Source: Prevotella sp.
Lineage (GTDB): Bacteria; Bacteroidota; Bacteroidia; Bacteroidales; Bacteroidaceae
Length of the DNA: 41,219 nt
Assembly (NCBI GenBank): GCA_017475265.1
Contig: JAFVFY010000052.1
Coordinates: 1-41,219, forward strand
Direction of reading: 5' to 3'
Shown here: piece by piece, positions 14,557 through 23,400 of the stretch
Layout of the letters: the number at the start of each line of letters is the position of its first letter
Position numbering within the stretch: position 1 is the stretch's first letter
The notes under the pieces: generated by a model
What the model was told of the DNA's origin: nothing
Seen by the model: the letters and a program-made list of their open reading frames with translations, nothing else
Databases searched by the model: none
Program-made: the position numbers and the translations under genes

Positions 14557-15543
14557 ATGAACAGTCAGACTGAAATGAAGCCATACGTTATTGGCCTCGA
14601 CCTTGGAGGAACCAACTCCGTGTTTGGAATCGTAGACTCGCGTGGCGAGATTAAAGCCACTACGGCCATCAAGACAGGCGGCTATGCTACCGCCGAGGCA
14701 TACGTGGATGCTTGCGTGGAAGCTTTGCAGCCCATCATCGAGCAGGTGGGCGGCTTGGATACTATCAAGGCCATGGGCATCGGAGCACCCAACGCCAACT
14801 ACTACACGGGTATGATTGAGTTTGCTCCTAACCTGCCTTGGGCTCACGACTCAAAGGTGCCCTTGGCACAGATGTTCAGCGACCGCCTGGGGGGAATCCC
14901 TGTGGCAATGACCAACGATGCCAACGCCGCCGCCATCGGCGAGATGGTCTATGGAGTGGCTCGTGGCATGAAGAACTTCATCGTCATCACCCTCGGCACG
15001 GGCGTCGGCTCGGGTATCGTGGTCAACGGACAGTTGCTCTATGGTCACGACGGCTTTGCCGGTGAGCTGGGACATGTGACGATGGTGCGCGGCGAGGAAG
15101 GACGCTTATGCGGCTGTGGCCGTAAGGGATGTCTGGAGGCCTACTGCTCGGCAACGGGCGTGGCACGTACTGCTCGCGAACTGCTCTCCAAGACGCAGCG
15201 GCCGTCTATCCTGCGCGAGATGGACCCCGAGCAGATTACTTCGCTCGACGTGTCGATTGCTGCTGGCAAGGGCGACGAACTGGCCAAGGAGATTTACGAC
15301 TTCACGGGCAAGATGCTCGGCGAGGCTTGTGCCGACTTCACGGCCTTCTCATCGCCTGAGGCGTTCATCTTCTTCGGAGGAATGGTGAAGGCTGGCGAGC
15401 TGATTTTGAAGCCTATCCGCGATGCCTACGATGCCCATGTCATGCCCATCTTCCGTGGCAAGGCAAAGTTCCTCGTTAGTGCCCTCGACGGTGCTTCGGC
15501 TGCTGTCCTCGGAGCTTCGGCCGTAGGCTGGGAAATCAAATAA
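14557..15543 (+). CDS. ROK-family sugar kinase (glucokinase-like)
   Basis: The 328-residue cytoplasmic kinase carries an ATP phosphate-binding loop GLDLGGTNS (13-21), the catalytic NDANAA segment (120-125, Asp121), GTGVGSG (147-153), ELGH (170-173) and the ROK zinc motif CGCGRKGC (185-192). ROK kinases lacking an N-terminal HTH, as here, are usually glucokinases or other hexose/N-acetylhexosamine kinases rather than repressors. Length matches bacterial glucokinases of this group. It is preceded by its own -7 box. Substrate specificity is inferred. Confidence 0.9.
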   Translation: MNSQTEMKPYVIGLDLGGTNSVFGIVDSRGEIKATTAIKTGGYATAEAYVDACVEALQPIIEQVGGLDTIKAMGIGAPNANYYTGMIEFAPNLPWAHDSKVPLAQMFSDRLGGIPVAMTNDANAAAIGEMVYGVARGMKNFIVITLGTGVGSGIVVNGQLLYGHDGFAGELGHVTMVRGEEGRLCGCGRKGCLEAYCSATGVARTARELLSKTQRPSILREMDPEQITSLDVSIAAGKGDELAKEIYDFTGKMLGEACADFTAFSSPEAFIFFGGMVKAGELILKPIRDAYDAHVMPIFRGKAKFLVSALDGASAAVLGASAVGWEIK

Positions 15544-15555
15544 CCTTTCAGAAAA

Positions 15556-15636
15556 TTCCCACGGTGGGAACGTAGGATTCCCACTATGGGAATGATTTAT
15601 TCCCACCGTGGGAATGTTTCGTTCCCACCGTGGGAA
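15556..15636. repeat. Four palindromes with exact 22-bp spacing
   Basis: TTCCCACsGTGGGAA-type palindromes (7-bp arms, one-base centre; the second has a CTA centre) start at 15556, 15578, 15600 and 15622, exactly 22 bp apart. They lie between the ROK and TrmH genes. Confidence 0.9.
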
Positions 15637-15658
15637 TTTTCAATATAGTCCGTGATAT

Positions 15659-16501
15659 ATGGTGGTTCACACTATTTCTTCGCTGGACGAGCCTGGTGTT
15701 CAGATGTTTACGTCACTGACCGAGGCACAGCTGCGCAACCGGCTCGACCCGGAGAAGGGAATTTTTATTGCTGAGAGTCCAAAGGTCATCAACGTAGCCC
15801 TCGACCAAGGTTACGAGCCTTTGGCTCTTCTTTGTGAGCATCGGCATATCGAGGGCGATGCAGCGGGGATTATCCATCGTATGGGCGACAACGTGCCTGT
15901 CTATACCGGAAGTCGCGAACTGCTCTCACAACTCACGGGCTATACCCTCACGCGGGGTGTGCTCTGTGCCATGCGACGTCCGCAGTTGCCGTCGGTGGAG
16001 AACGTTTGTCGTGATGCCCGTCGCGTGGTGGTCATCGACGGAGTGGTAGACACTACCAACATCGGGGCTATCTTCCGCTCGGCAGCAGCCCTGGGTATCG
16101 ATGGCGTGCTTCTTACCCATACGTCGTGTGACCCGCTGAACCGACGTTCCGTCAGGGTGTCTATGGGCTCGGTGTTCCTCGTGCCTTGGACGTGGCTCCC
16201 GGAACCTGACAACGGCATAGTGGGCAACGCTTCCAGGCGTTGCAGCTCCATTGACAGCCTCCACGACTATGGTTTCCGTACGGCTGCTATGGCCCTCACC
16301 GACGATAGCGTTTCTCTTGATCATCCTGCCCTCATGGCCGAGCCTCGCCTGGCTATCGTCATGGGTACCGAGGGTGACGGACTTCCCCATGAAACCATTG
16401 CCTCAGCCGACTACGTGGTGCGTATCCCTATGGCTCACAACGTGGACTCCCTGAACGTTGCTGCCGCCGCAGCCGTAGCCTTCTGGCAACTAAGAAAATA
16501 A
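15659..16501 (+). CDS. SpoU/TrmH-type RNA 2'-O-methyltransferase
   Basis: The 280-residue protein has an N-terminal substrate-binding part (residues 1-105, FIAESPKVINVAL) and a SPOUT methyltransferase domain with all three motifs: NIGAIFRSAA (134-143), IVMGTEGDGL (233-242) and IPM-DSLNVAAAAAV (256-273). These form the trefoil knot that binds S-adenosylmethionine. The target is probably a ribose in rRNA or tRNA; which nucleotide cannot be said. An in-frame palindrome at 16224-16243 encodes an extra GNASRRCS segment at about residues 189-196. The gene abuts pepT (ATG directly after the stop), so the two are likely co-transcribed. Confidence 0.9.
   Translation: MVVHTISSLDEPGVQMFTSLTEAQLRNRLDPEKGIFIAESPKVINVALDQGYEPLALLCEHRHIEGDAAGIIHRMGDNVPVYTGSRELLSQLTGYTLTRGVLCAMRRPQLPSVENVCRDARRVVVIDGVVDTTNIGAIFRSAAALGIDGVLLTHTSCDPLNRRSVRVSMGSVFLVPWTWLPEPDNGIVGNASRRCSSIDSLHDYGFRTAAMALTDDSVSLDHPALMAEPRLAIVMGTEGDGLPHETIASADYVVRIPMAHNVDSLNVAAAAAVAFWQLRK
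16224..16243 (+). repeat. Palindromic repeat inside the TrmH-like gene
   Basis: GCAACGC-ttccag-GCGTTGC, a 7-bp perfect stem with a 6-nt loop, read in frame as part of GNASRRC. It lies between conserved motifs, where length is variable. Confidence 0.6.
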
Positions 16502-17743
16502 ATGATGATGACCGTTACAGAACGATTCCTAAATTACACGACCTTCGACACACAGTCGTCGGAGGAGAGTCAGAGCATACCCAGCACGCCTGGGCAAATG
16601 GTCTTCGCCCAATATCTAGCGGAAGAACTGAAACGCGAAGGGCTTCACGACGTGGTGCTCGACGATAAGGGCTACGTCTATGCCACGCTGCCCGAGAATA
16701 TCCCCATACACAAGGAGCCATGGGGCATTGAGGCCGTTCCCACGATAGGCTTCATCGCCCACTACGACACCAGCCCCGACTGTTCGGGCAAAGGCGTAAA
16801 ACCGCGCATCGTGGAGCACTATGACGGAGGCGACATCACGCTCTCGGAGGGCATCGTCCTCTCGCCTTCGGTCTTTCCTGAGATGCTGTCACACAAGGGT
16901 GAAGACCTTGTCGTCACCGATGGCCACACCCTTCTTGGGGCAGACGACAAGGCTGGTATCGCAGAGATTGTACAGGCTATGACCTGGTTGCGCGACCACC
17001 CCGAAGTGAAGCACGGACGAGTGCGCATCGCCTTCACGCCCGATGAGGAGATTGGCCGTGGAGCCGACCATTTCGATGTGAAGGGTTTCGACTGCCAATG
17101 GGCATACACGATGGACGGCGGCGATGTGGGCGAGCTGGAATATGAGAACTTCAACGCTGCCTCGGCGAAGGTTACGTTTAGGGGCGTTAGTGTGCATTCC
17201 GGTTATGCGAAGGGGAAGATGGTGAACGCCTCCCTGCTGGCTATGGAGTTCGCCATGCAGCTGCCTGTCCATGAGCGTCCGGAGCATACGGAGGGGTATG
17301 AGGGATTCTTCCATGTTATGGGCATCAATGGCCACGTCGGCGAGGCCCAGTTGTCGCTCATCATCCGCGACCACGACTATGAAAGTTTCGACAAGCGGAA
17401 GAAACTCGTAACCGATATTGCCGCAAAGATGAACCGTAAATACGGCGAAGGAACCGTTTGTGTGGAGATGCACGACCAGTATTATAATATGAAGGAACTG
17501 GTCATCCACGAGGAACATATCGTAGACCTGGCTCTGGAAGCCATGCTTCGTGCTGGTGTGGAGCCAAAAGTGCAACCCATCCGTGGCGGTACTGACGGCG
17601 CACAACTCTCGTTCAAGGGACTGCCCTGCCCGAACATCTTCGCCGGAGGACTCAATTTCCACGGCCCTTACGAGTTTATTCCCGTGCAGTCGATGGAAAA
17701 GGCTGTAAGGGTTATCATTGGAATCTGTGAGTTACTTGCGTAG
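16502..17743 (+). CDS. pepT: Peptidase T (tripeptide aminopeptidase)
   Basis: The 413-residue cytoplasmic M20 metallopeptidase removes N-terminal residues from tripeptides and is close in length to E. coli PepT (408). Di-zinc motifs: IAHYDTSPD (His87, Asp89), LLGADDKAG (144-152, bridging Asp148), FTPDEEIG (catalytic Glu182 with Glu183) and YTMDGG. The start follows the methyltransferase stop immediately; three consecutive ATG codons are possible. Its last 12 bases overlap the end of the convergent beta-helix gene. Confidence 0.95.
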   Translation: MMMTVTERFLNYTTFDTQSSEESQSIPSTPGQMVFAQYLAEELKREGLHDVVLDDKGYVYATLPENIPIHKEPWGIEAVPTIGFIAHYDTSPDCSGKGVKPRIVEHYDGGDITLSEGIVLSPSVFPEMLSHKGEDLVVTDGHTLLGADDKAGIAEIVQAMTWLRDHPEVKHGRVRIAFTPDEEIGRGADHFDVKGFDCQWAYTMDGGDVGELEYENFNAASAKVTFRGVSVHSGYAKGKMVNASLLAMEFAMQLPVHERPEHTEGYEGFFHVMGINGHVGEAQLSLIIRDHDYESFDKRKKLVTDIAAKMNRKYGEGTVCVEMHDQYYNMKELVIHEEHIVDLALEAMLRAGVEPKVQPIRGGTDGAQLSFKGLPCPNIFAGGLNFHGPYEFIPVQSMEKAVRVIIGICELLA

Positions 17744-20700
17744 CCAGAAAATACGATTGGAACTAGTGTCGTCGAGGGTGAACGTACCTGGCAAGAGTTT
17801 GCTCTTTTCCTTTAAGGTGATTGCTCCAGTCGAGGCGTTCACCTCGTAGATAGTGTATTTCCCTTCTTCTATCTTCAGCGAGACCTCTGATGCCTTGGTA
17901 TAAACGAGGTAGCCCATACTGGGATTGCCAAGTGCCACACAACCTTCTCCGTCCAAAGGCCGCATCTTTGCAATGTCGGCAAGAAGTTTATTGGTTATTG
18001 GTTCCCGTTTATTGGTTATTGGTTCCCGTTTATTGTATAGAGGTACGTTCGCCATCGAGCCACCTGCCATGAGGATAGCCCAGCCGTAGTTGGGGTATTG
18101 CTGGGCAAAGAACGTAACGGCCTTGTCGGGATAGCGGTCGCGCATCTCTCGTACGGCATGGTAAGCCTCGTCAAAGCCCGTCTTGCCCACCTTCATCTTG
18201 CGCATCCATTGGCGCGGAGCCAGGTTCTTTCCACCTTCGGGAGCCCATAGGCCTTCCGTGTTATAGTGCCAATAGCGGATGTCGATGATGTCCACCACCT
18301 TGTTAAGTACGGGGTCGTTGAGCAGACTGTCCTGCACGTCGCGGGTACAGCTCAGGGCGATGAGGGGATGTCGGCCTGTCTCCTTCTCCCACTCAGCGAT
18401 GGTCTCCAACCAGAAGCGGGTAAAATGGAGCGGGCCGGTGTACTCCGCGCTGATAAGGTGCACCACGTTAGGCTGGTCCTTCAGTTGGTCAAGGCACATG
18501 CGGATGTACTGGTGGTGCAAGGGTCTCAACGTCGGATTGGTCTCGTCGTAGAACTGCTCAGCCATGAAAACACGCTTGTCGCCAGCGAAGGGAACGGGCT
18601 CGGGGAAAGGGGAGTATTCGGGAATGAAAGGGGAGTGAAGGGGGAGTGAAGGGGGAGTGAAAGTGACGTTACTTTTGGTGTTGATGGTTGTATCGTCCCT
18701 TTCACTCCTGTTCACTCCCTTATAATTAATATTGTTCACCGGTCTCCACGGGCAGTCTACCCAGTGGGCACCTGCCTCGAGGATATTGTGCTGGAAGTAG
18801 TGGTGGTTGAAAAGCATGATGCCCTCCTCGGCGGCCTTGTCGGCAAACTCTCGCAGCCGGCTCCAGTACCATTCATTGGGCTTTGTGAGGTCATAGCGTG
18901 AAAGGCCGTCCCATGCAGTCCCCTGTCCGCTGCGGGCAAAAGGCTGCTCGTAGAAGGGTGCCCACACGTCGCCGTCGGCACGCCGCACACGCTCATGGTC
19001 GGTGCGCCGCAAGTCATACCACAGGCCGTAGTGGTGGTCAAGTGCGCCATAGCCGTTCTGTTTCAGAAAGCTTACCACCGAGTCGATGCGGTCTGTCCAG
19101 CCCGTGCCCTCACGACCAGGAACAAAGCGGGTTATCGCTGGCTTGGCTTCCCTTTGGCAGAAGTTGTCTTTCACCCGGCCGCTCCACCAGGGGATGGAGT
19201 AGAGAGAGCCAATGAGGGGAACATGTTCTATGGGAGTGAAAGGGGAGTGAAGGGGGAGTGAGGGGGGAGTGAAAGTGACGTTACCTTTGCTGTTGATGGA
19301 AGTATCGTCGTTCACTCCCTCTTCCTTAATAATGTGGTCTATCCATTCCTCCATCGTCAGCCTTGGCTCGGTAAGCGACTCCTGTGCCAGCTCCATAGCC
19401 TGCTCTACGGTGGGCGAGCTGGTGGCGTTGGTGTTTCGGGGCAGAATGTAACCTCTCACCTTCCACTTCTCACCTCTCGCCTCCATTCTCTTCTCCAACT
19501 GCTCATAGAACAGCGACCGTGGCTGCACGTGGTCGTTACTGCTCGTCCAGTTGCCGTTGCCCGTGAGCGTTCCCCAACAACCGTGGGCACTCGAGCGGTT
19601 GAGCGTGCCGGGTGAATAACATTCGATCGTCGAGGCGGTACATTGCCAGAACATTGAGTTTGCCGTGTTCCAGCCTGTGCCAAACTGGAACTGTTCCAAG
19701 TTGGCAAAGCGCAGGTCGTTGCCATCGATGTTCACAATGTCGAAGAGCAGTCCTGGTGCCCATGAACCGATGCTACCGCTAAAGCCAAGAGACTCCTCGC
19801 CCTCGCATTGCACGAAGGCGTTAGGCCCTGCGGCACAGAATCCTGCAGCGAAGTCATGGATGCCCTGCCGCGAGATACACCGTTGGAAGAGTGTCTGCTG
19901 ACCACGGGTGAGGAATACCTGACGTCGCCAGCCGCCAATCTCAGAAACAGGCTCCTGGGCGATACAGTCCTCCACGGTGATGCGGCTCGTCTGCCGTTGC
20001 AGGTTCACCGCCGAACCAGCAAAATGACGAAAGTTGATGCGTCTCACCCAGCAGTCACGTACATTGTTTATATATATTGCATCCCAGCAATGGTCCTCGT
20101 CCTTCGGGTTCCAATCGTTGACTGCACTCTCCAGCGTGAGGTTCTCTACGCCGCACTCCGTAATCTCTCCCTCATGCTCTCCGCGGACAATATACGCCCC
20201 GCCGAACTCTTTGGTAATGGCTGTGGTGATAGGAGCGTCAAGAAAGATGGTGTCACCCCGAACATCAATGATAGTCCTGTCCCATCGAAGCTCTATGTCT
20301 GTTGGCTTCCATCCCGTATAGTCCAGCCCTCCTCCGAAGTCCTCCATGCCTAGGCTCTCTATCCACTCCCACGTACAGGGACGGACGATGGTTATCCGAG
20401 GTGAGATTTGAGATTTGAGGTTTGAGATTTGAGATTTGAGATTTGAGGTTTGAGAATATCGTATTGGGATGGCTGTGCTGCCAGCGGTAATCAAGTCAGC
20501 AGTAATAAACAGCGTGTCCTGAACGTCAAAGGTAACGCCCCTTTCACTCCCGGTCACTCCCCTTTCACTCCTTTTCACTCCCTTTGAAAGTCCTCCCTTT
20601 GAAGGCTCTCCCTCAATATAGAGAAGTGCCCCTCTGTCTACGCCATGCTTCACCAATCGTGTCTTATCGCGCCCCATACCACGGAGCACCACGCCGAAGG

Positions 20701-21010
20701 TTTCTATGCGTAGTGATTTGTCCAATCGGAACGTCCCTTCTCCAAGAAGTACTGCCCCACGATGTCCATTGCTACCAGCCTTCAGTCCCGAAACATAGTC
20801 TATGGCCTGTTGTATGAGCGAGGAGCAGTCTCCCTCATGCCACTCCACGTATGCTGCCACCTCCACATCGGGCACCACCTGCTCCGAGGCGTGATAACCG
20901 CAGGTGCTGTAGTCCATTGGTATGAAGAGCGTAGGCTTCGGCTTCTTTGGAGCGGCAACAGAACTAACGACAAAAATAATAGAAGTTAAGAAAAGTAATA
21001 TACTTCTCAT
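17732..21010 (-). CDS. Large secreted beta-helix protein with C-terminal DUF6298-like region, carrying many in-frame repeats
   Basis: The 1092-residue protein has a signal peptide (ending VSSVAA, about residue 20). An N-terminal right-handed parallel beta-helix resembling pectate-lyase-superfamily proteins follows (about 40-530; [45 protein letters not shown]). The second half (about 600-1000) is barrel-like ([28 protein letters not shown]) and reminds me of Bacteroidetes DUF6298 proteins; the name is tentative. A role on pectin or other plant polysaccharide is inferred, with no catalytic residue assigned. The frame is interrupted by at least five repeat blocks (about residues 140-162, 186-203, 563-593, 763-797, 992-1008) yet stays open. 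It is the last gene of the fkp-nhaC-GSCFA run, 24 bp after GSCFA. Confidence 0.8.
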   Translation of the reverse strand: MRSILLFLTSIIFVVSSVAAPKKPKPTLFIPMDYSTCGYHASEQVVPDVEVAAYVEWHEGDCSSLIQQAIDYVSGLKAGSNGHRGAVLLGEGTFRLDKSLRIETFGVVLRGMGRDKTRLVKHGVDRGALLYIEGEPSKGGLSKGVKRSERGVTGSERGVTFDVQDTLFITADLITAGSTAIPIRYSQTSNLKSQISNLKSQISPRITIVRPCTWEWIESLGMEDFGGGLDYTGWKPTDIELRWDRTIIDVRGDTIFLDAPITTAITKEFGGAYIVRGEHEGEITECGVENLTLESAVNDWNPKDEDHCWDAIYINNVRDCWVRRINFRHFAGSAVNLQRQTSRITVEDCIAQEPVSEIGGWRRQVFLTRGQQTLFQRCISRQGIHDFAAGFCAAGPNAFVQCEGEESLGFSGSIGSWAPGLLFDIVNIDGNDLRFANLEQFQFGTGWNTANSMFWQCTASTIECYSPGTLNRSSAHGCWGTLTGNGNWTSSNDHVQPRSLFYEQLEKRMEARGEKWKVRGYILPRNTNATSSPTVEQAMELAQESLTEPRLTMEEWIDHIIKEEGVNDDTSINSKGNVTFTPPSLPLHSPFTPIEHVPLIGSLYSIPWWSGRVKDNFCQREAKPAITRFVPGREGTGWTDRIDSVVSFLKQNGYGALDHHYGLWYDLRRTDHERVRRADGDVWAPFYEQPFARSGQGTAWDGLSRYDLTKPNEWYWSRLREFADKAAEEGIMLFNHHYFQHNILEAGAHWVDCPWRPVNNINYKGVNRSERDDTTINTKSNVTFTPPSLPLHSPFIPEYSPFPEPVPFAGDKRVFMAEQFYDETNPTLRPLHHQYIRMCLDQLKDQPNVVHLISAEYTGPLHFTRFWLETIAEWEKETGRHPLIALSCTRDVQDSLLNDPVLNKVVDIIDIRYWHYNTEGLWAPEGGKNLAPRQWMRKMKVGKTGFDEAYHAVREMRDRYPDKAVTFFAQQYPNYGWAILMAGGSMANVPLYNKREPITNKREPITNKLLADIAKMRPLDGEGCVALGNPSMGYLVYTKASEVSLKIEEGKYTIYEVNASTGAITLKEKSKLLPGTFTLDDTSSNRIFWLRK
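17986..18035 (-). repeat. 21-bp tandem (3 x heptamer) inside the beta-helix gene
   Basis: 2.4 copies of GTTTATT-GGTTATT-GGTTCCC encode NKREPIT twice on the minus strand. An 18-bp core is identical to 12857-12874 between other genes. Confidence 0.75.
18620..18722 (-). repeat. ~100-bp GGAGTGAA hairpin element, copy A, in coding sequence
   Basis: A run of GGGAGTGAA-type units, a middle with AAGTGACGTTAC, and a closing TTCACTCC run give an imperfect inverted repeat. It is nearly identical to copy B (19230-19322). It encodes a [16 protein letters not shown]-type peptide. Confidence 0.8.
19230..19322 (-). repeat. ~95-bp GGAGTGAA hairpin element, copy B, in coding sequence
   Basis: Same element as 18620-18722, including the AAGTGACGTTAC core, encoding [16 protein letters not shown]. 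It is read in the same frame as copy A. A related shorter run of CTTTCACTCC units lies at 20539-20585 and encodes [16 protein letters not shown]. Confidence 0.8.
20403..20454 (-). repeat. Heptanucleotide array (AAATCTC)n inside the beta-helix gene
   Basis: About 7.4 heptads, GAGATTT on the plus strand, some GAGGTTT. Read on the coding strand it gives the 7-residue cycle SNLKSQI. Because 7 and 3 are coprime, every frame of this strand reads the same stop-free cycle. Confidence 0.85.
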
Positions 21011-21034
21011 AGCGTTTATTAACGATTTAGGGAT

Positions 21035-21922
21035 TTACCATTCACATTTTGCATATTTCCCCAACAGCGACTCCTCCCTTTGACGGGCATCGGCCAAGAA
21101 CTTCTTGTATTCATCGCTGTCGGGGTTGAAGGGACGGTGACCCAAGGCTTGCTTAATAGGCTGCCACTCGTTAAGGAATTGTTTTGCCCTAGGCGAGAAA
21201 TAGATCTCCACAAGCCGTTCCCAGATGTATTCGACGGCTTGCGGCGAGGGGTGGAGCATGTCGGGCTGGTAGAAACGATAGTCGCGCAGTTCATCGAGGA
21301 CAATCTCGTAGGCGGGGAAATACGTCACGCTGGAGTAACGACGTGTTAGTTCATCGACAGCCAACAGCAATGTGGCCTTCGAAAGCTGGCTACCGTGGAA
21401 GCCGTACTTCGCATAGCGTATGGGGCTGACGGTGACGATGACCTGCACGTCACTCCGATGACAGATCAACTCCTCAACAGTCTGGGAAAGGTAGTCCGTG
21501 CATTGCTCCACCGTGAGTTCTTCCTCCTGAAAAAGTCGCTGTGGACGTTTCTGGCAGTTGTCAACAATCTCACCCGTCTCGCGCAGCCGGTACACATGGT
21601 TCGTACCCAAGGTGAGGAAAGCTATCCGCGGTGTCTGCCCTTCAGGAAATGCGGACGGGGACGTTCGCGCTCCAGTTGACAATGCGGACGAGGACGTCCG
21701 CGCTCCAACTGATCCTTGCTCCGTCAACCACCGACGCACAGTATGCAGCACAGACGCAGGGTTATACATCACCCCGTAGGGATTCACCGTGGCCGGAAAA
21801 CGTTCCTCCACGAAACGCTTCCCGATGCTGTCGGCAAAGCACGAACCCACGAACAGCAGTGGCTCCAGCGGCTCTATCTGCACCAGCGGTTTCTCAATAT
21901 CAACTTTCGTACTAAAGAGCAT
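21035..21922 (-). CDS. GSCFA-domain protein
   Basis: The 295-residue protein opens with the family's name-giving motif (LLFVGSCFADSIGKRF, residues 22-37), followed by NPYGVMYNPASV (47-58), a TLGTNHVYRL segment and the late YFPAYEIVLDELRDYRFYQPD-M-HPS motif, all typical of the Bacteroidetes GSCFA family, which is SGNH-hydrolase-like. The Ser/Gly in GSCF and Asp/His in D-x-HP would match an esterase triad, but activity is not established. No signal peptide is visible. A 33-bp tandem (21648-21713) inserts GARTSSSALSTGARTSPSA after the first conserved block. The gene sits 15 bp after the antiporter gene and 24 bp before the beta-helix gene, on one strand. Confidence 0.87.
   Translation of the reverse strand: MLFSTKVDIEKPLVQIEPLEPLLFVGSCFADSIGKRFVEERFPATVNPYGVMYNPASVLHTVRRWLTEQGSVGARTSSSALSTGARTSPSAFPEGQTPRIAFLTLGTNHVYRLRETGEIVDNCQKRPQRLFQEEELTVEQCTDYLSQTVEELICHRSDVQVIVTVSPIRYAKYGFHGSQLSKATLLLAVDELTRRYSSVTYFPAYEIVLDELRDYRFYQPDMLHPSPQAVEYIWERLVEIYFSPRAKQFLNEWQPIKQALGHRPFNPDSDEYKKFLADARQREESLLGKYAKCEW
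21648..21713 (-). repeat. 33-bp tandem duplication inside the GSCFA gene
   Basis: Two units starting at 21648 and 21681, each with a GCGGACg-GGACGT-cGC core that is itself partly palindromic (GGACGTCC in unit 2). 33 bp is 11 codons, so the frame is kept: TGARTSSSALS, then TGARTSPSAFP. Confidence 0.75.
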
Positions 21923-21937
21923 ATTTCCGTTATCGGT

Positions 21938-23380
21938 TTATGAAGCATCTGGTCTCTTTCTTATCTTCCACCCAATGGCAGCCACGAGGATACTCATCAG
22001 CGGGCTTAGCAGGTTGAAGAAGCAGTAGGGCAAGTAGGTGAGGGTCGGCACGCCGAGTACCGTCGACTGTGTCATGCCGCAGGTATTCCAGGGGATGAGC
22101 ACCGAGGTCACCGTGGCAGCATCCTCCGTTGTGCGGCTGAGAAGGCGTGGCTCATAGCCTTGCTTGCGAAACACCTCCTTGTACATGTCGGCATTCAGGA
22201 CAATGGAGATAAACTGGTCACCCGTGGTAATGTTAAGAAAGATACCCGTTCCCACCGTCGACGACACCAGACTGACACGGTTCCGTGCGAGGCGTGCTAT
22301 CACCTGAGTAATACTCGCTATCATGCCGCTAGCCACCATTGCCGCACCGAAGCACATGGCACAAAGGATAAGCCAGACGGTGTTCAGCATTCCCGCCATG
22401 CCGTTGGTCGAGACCAGTTCGTTGAGTGGTGCATAGCCTGTTTCGATGGCGGTAGAACCATAGTAGGCCCTGGCAAGGCCACTTGTCAGCGCGGCTGCCG
22501 TCGGTTCCTCCGTTCCAGCTATTTGACAAAGGATGTGTGGCTGCAGAATCAGCGCCACTATGCCAGCCATCAACGAGGAAACGAACAGCACGATGAGCGA
22601 TGGCACCCGTCGTGCTATGAGCCCCCCCGTCAGCACAGGCACCAGTAGTATCCACAGCGATATGTTGAACGTCCGTGCCAGTCCCTCAGTATAGTCGCCC
22701 ACCTGTAGCTCTGCCCCTTCATTGCGGCCAAGGCCGGCGATGAAGAACACCACGAGGGTGATAGCAAACGTGGGCGTCGTGGTGTATGTCATGTAGCGGA
22801 TATGGGTGAAGAGGTCTACCCCCGTGGCCGACGAGGCGAGGATGGTGGTGTCGCTCAGCGGTGACATCTTATCGCCGAAATAAGCCCCAGAGATAATGGA
22901 TCCCGCTGTCCATGCCTCAGAGATGCCCAAGGCGTGGGCGATACCAAGCAGGGCCACGCCGATTGTGGCAATGGTGGTCCACGAACTACCGGAGAGTACC
23001 GACACCAGAGCGCAGATAATGCAAGAGGAGACGAGGAAGAACTGTGGCGACATAATCTGTATGCCGTAGTAAATCATCGTGGGCACCACGCCGCTAATCA
23101 TCCACGAACCAGCCAGCATACCCACGCACAGCAATATGACCAGCGTGATGCTCACCTCGCCGAGCGTCTTCTTTATTTGCTTCTCAAAAACACCCCAAGG
23201 CGTACGGTATATGAACATCGACAGGCACACACATACGGCCATGCCCATGAGCAGGGCTATCTGACTGCCACCGCTCAGCGAGTCGCTACCGAAAAGTGCG
23301 ATGGCAATGCCAAGGAAACAAATCAGCACCACAACGGGCGTGATGGCTATCAGCGGGTGGGGAGAGCGGTTATAGTGCAT
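21938..23380 (-). CDS. NhaC-family Na+/H+ antiporter
   Basis: The 480-residue inner-membrane protein has about 11-12 hydrophobic helices. Family features include SGSSWTTIATIGVAL (about 131-145), AGSIISGAYFGDKMSPLSDTT (about 160-180, an NhaC signature with charged residues in a membrane segment) and the late TGDQFISIVLNADMYKE and PWNTCGM segments. It would exchange Na+ for H+; NhaC relatives also include malate/lactate antiporters, so the substrate is not certain. The ATG lies inside a heptamer-periodic repeat (23372-23400) that also contains the stop of fkp, so the two genes are separated by repeat DNA only. Confidence 0.9.
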   Translation of the reverse strand: MHYNRSPHPLIAITPVVVLICFLGIAIALFGSDSLSGGSQIALLMGMAVCVCLSMFIYRTPWGVFEKQIKKTLGEVSITLVILLCVGMLAGSWMISGVVPTMIYYGIQIMSPQFFLVSSCIICALVSVLSGSSWTTIATIGVALLGIAHALGISEAWTAGSIISGAYFGDKMSPLSDTTILASSATGVDLFTHIRYMTYTTTPTFAITLVVFFIAGLGRNEGAELQVGDYTEGLARTFNISLWILLVPVLTGGLIARRVPSLIVLFVSSLMAGIVALILQPHILCQIAGTEEPTAAALTSGLARAYYGSTAIETGYAPLNELVSTNGMAGMLNTVWLILCAMCFGAAMVASGMIASITQVIARLARNRVSLVSSTVGTGIFLNITTGDQFISIVLNADMYKEVFRKQGYEPRLLSRTTEDAATVTSVLIPWNTCGMTQSTVLGVPTLTYLPYCFFNLLSPLMSILVAAIGWKIRKRPDAS

Positions 23381-23400
23381 AGTTCATAGTGCATAGTTAT
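23372..23400 (-). repeat. AACTATG/CACTATG heptads at the fkp/antiporter junction
   Basis: On the minus strand, AACTATG CACTATG AACTATG CACTATA is four 7-bp units alternating in the first bases. The antiporter start codon (23378-23380) and fkp stop (23397-23399) both lie in or at the edge of the array. Confidence 0.65.
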
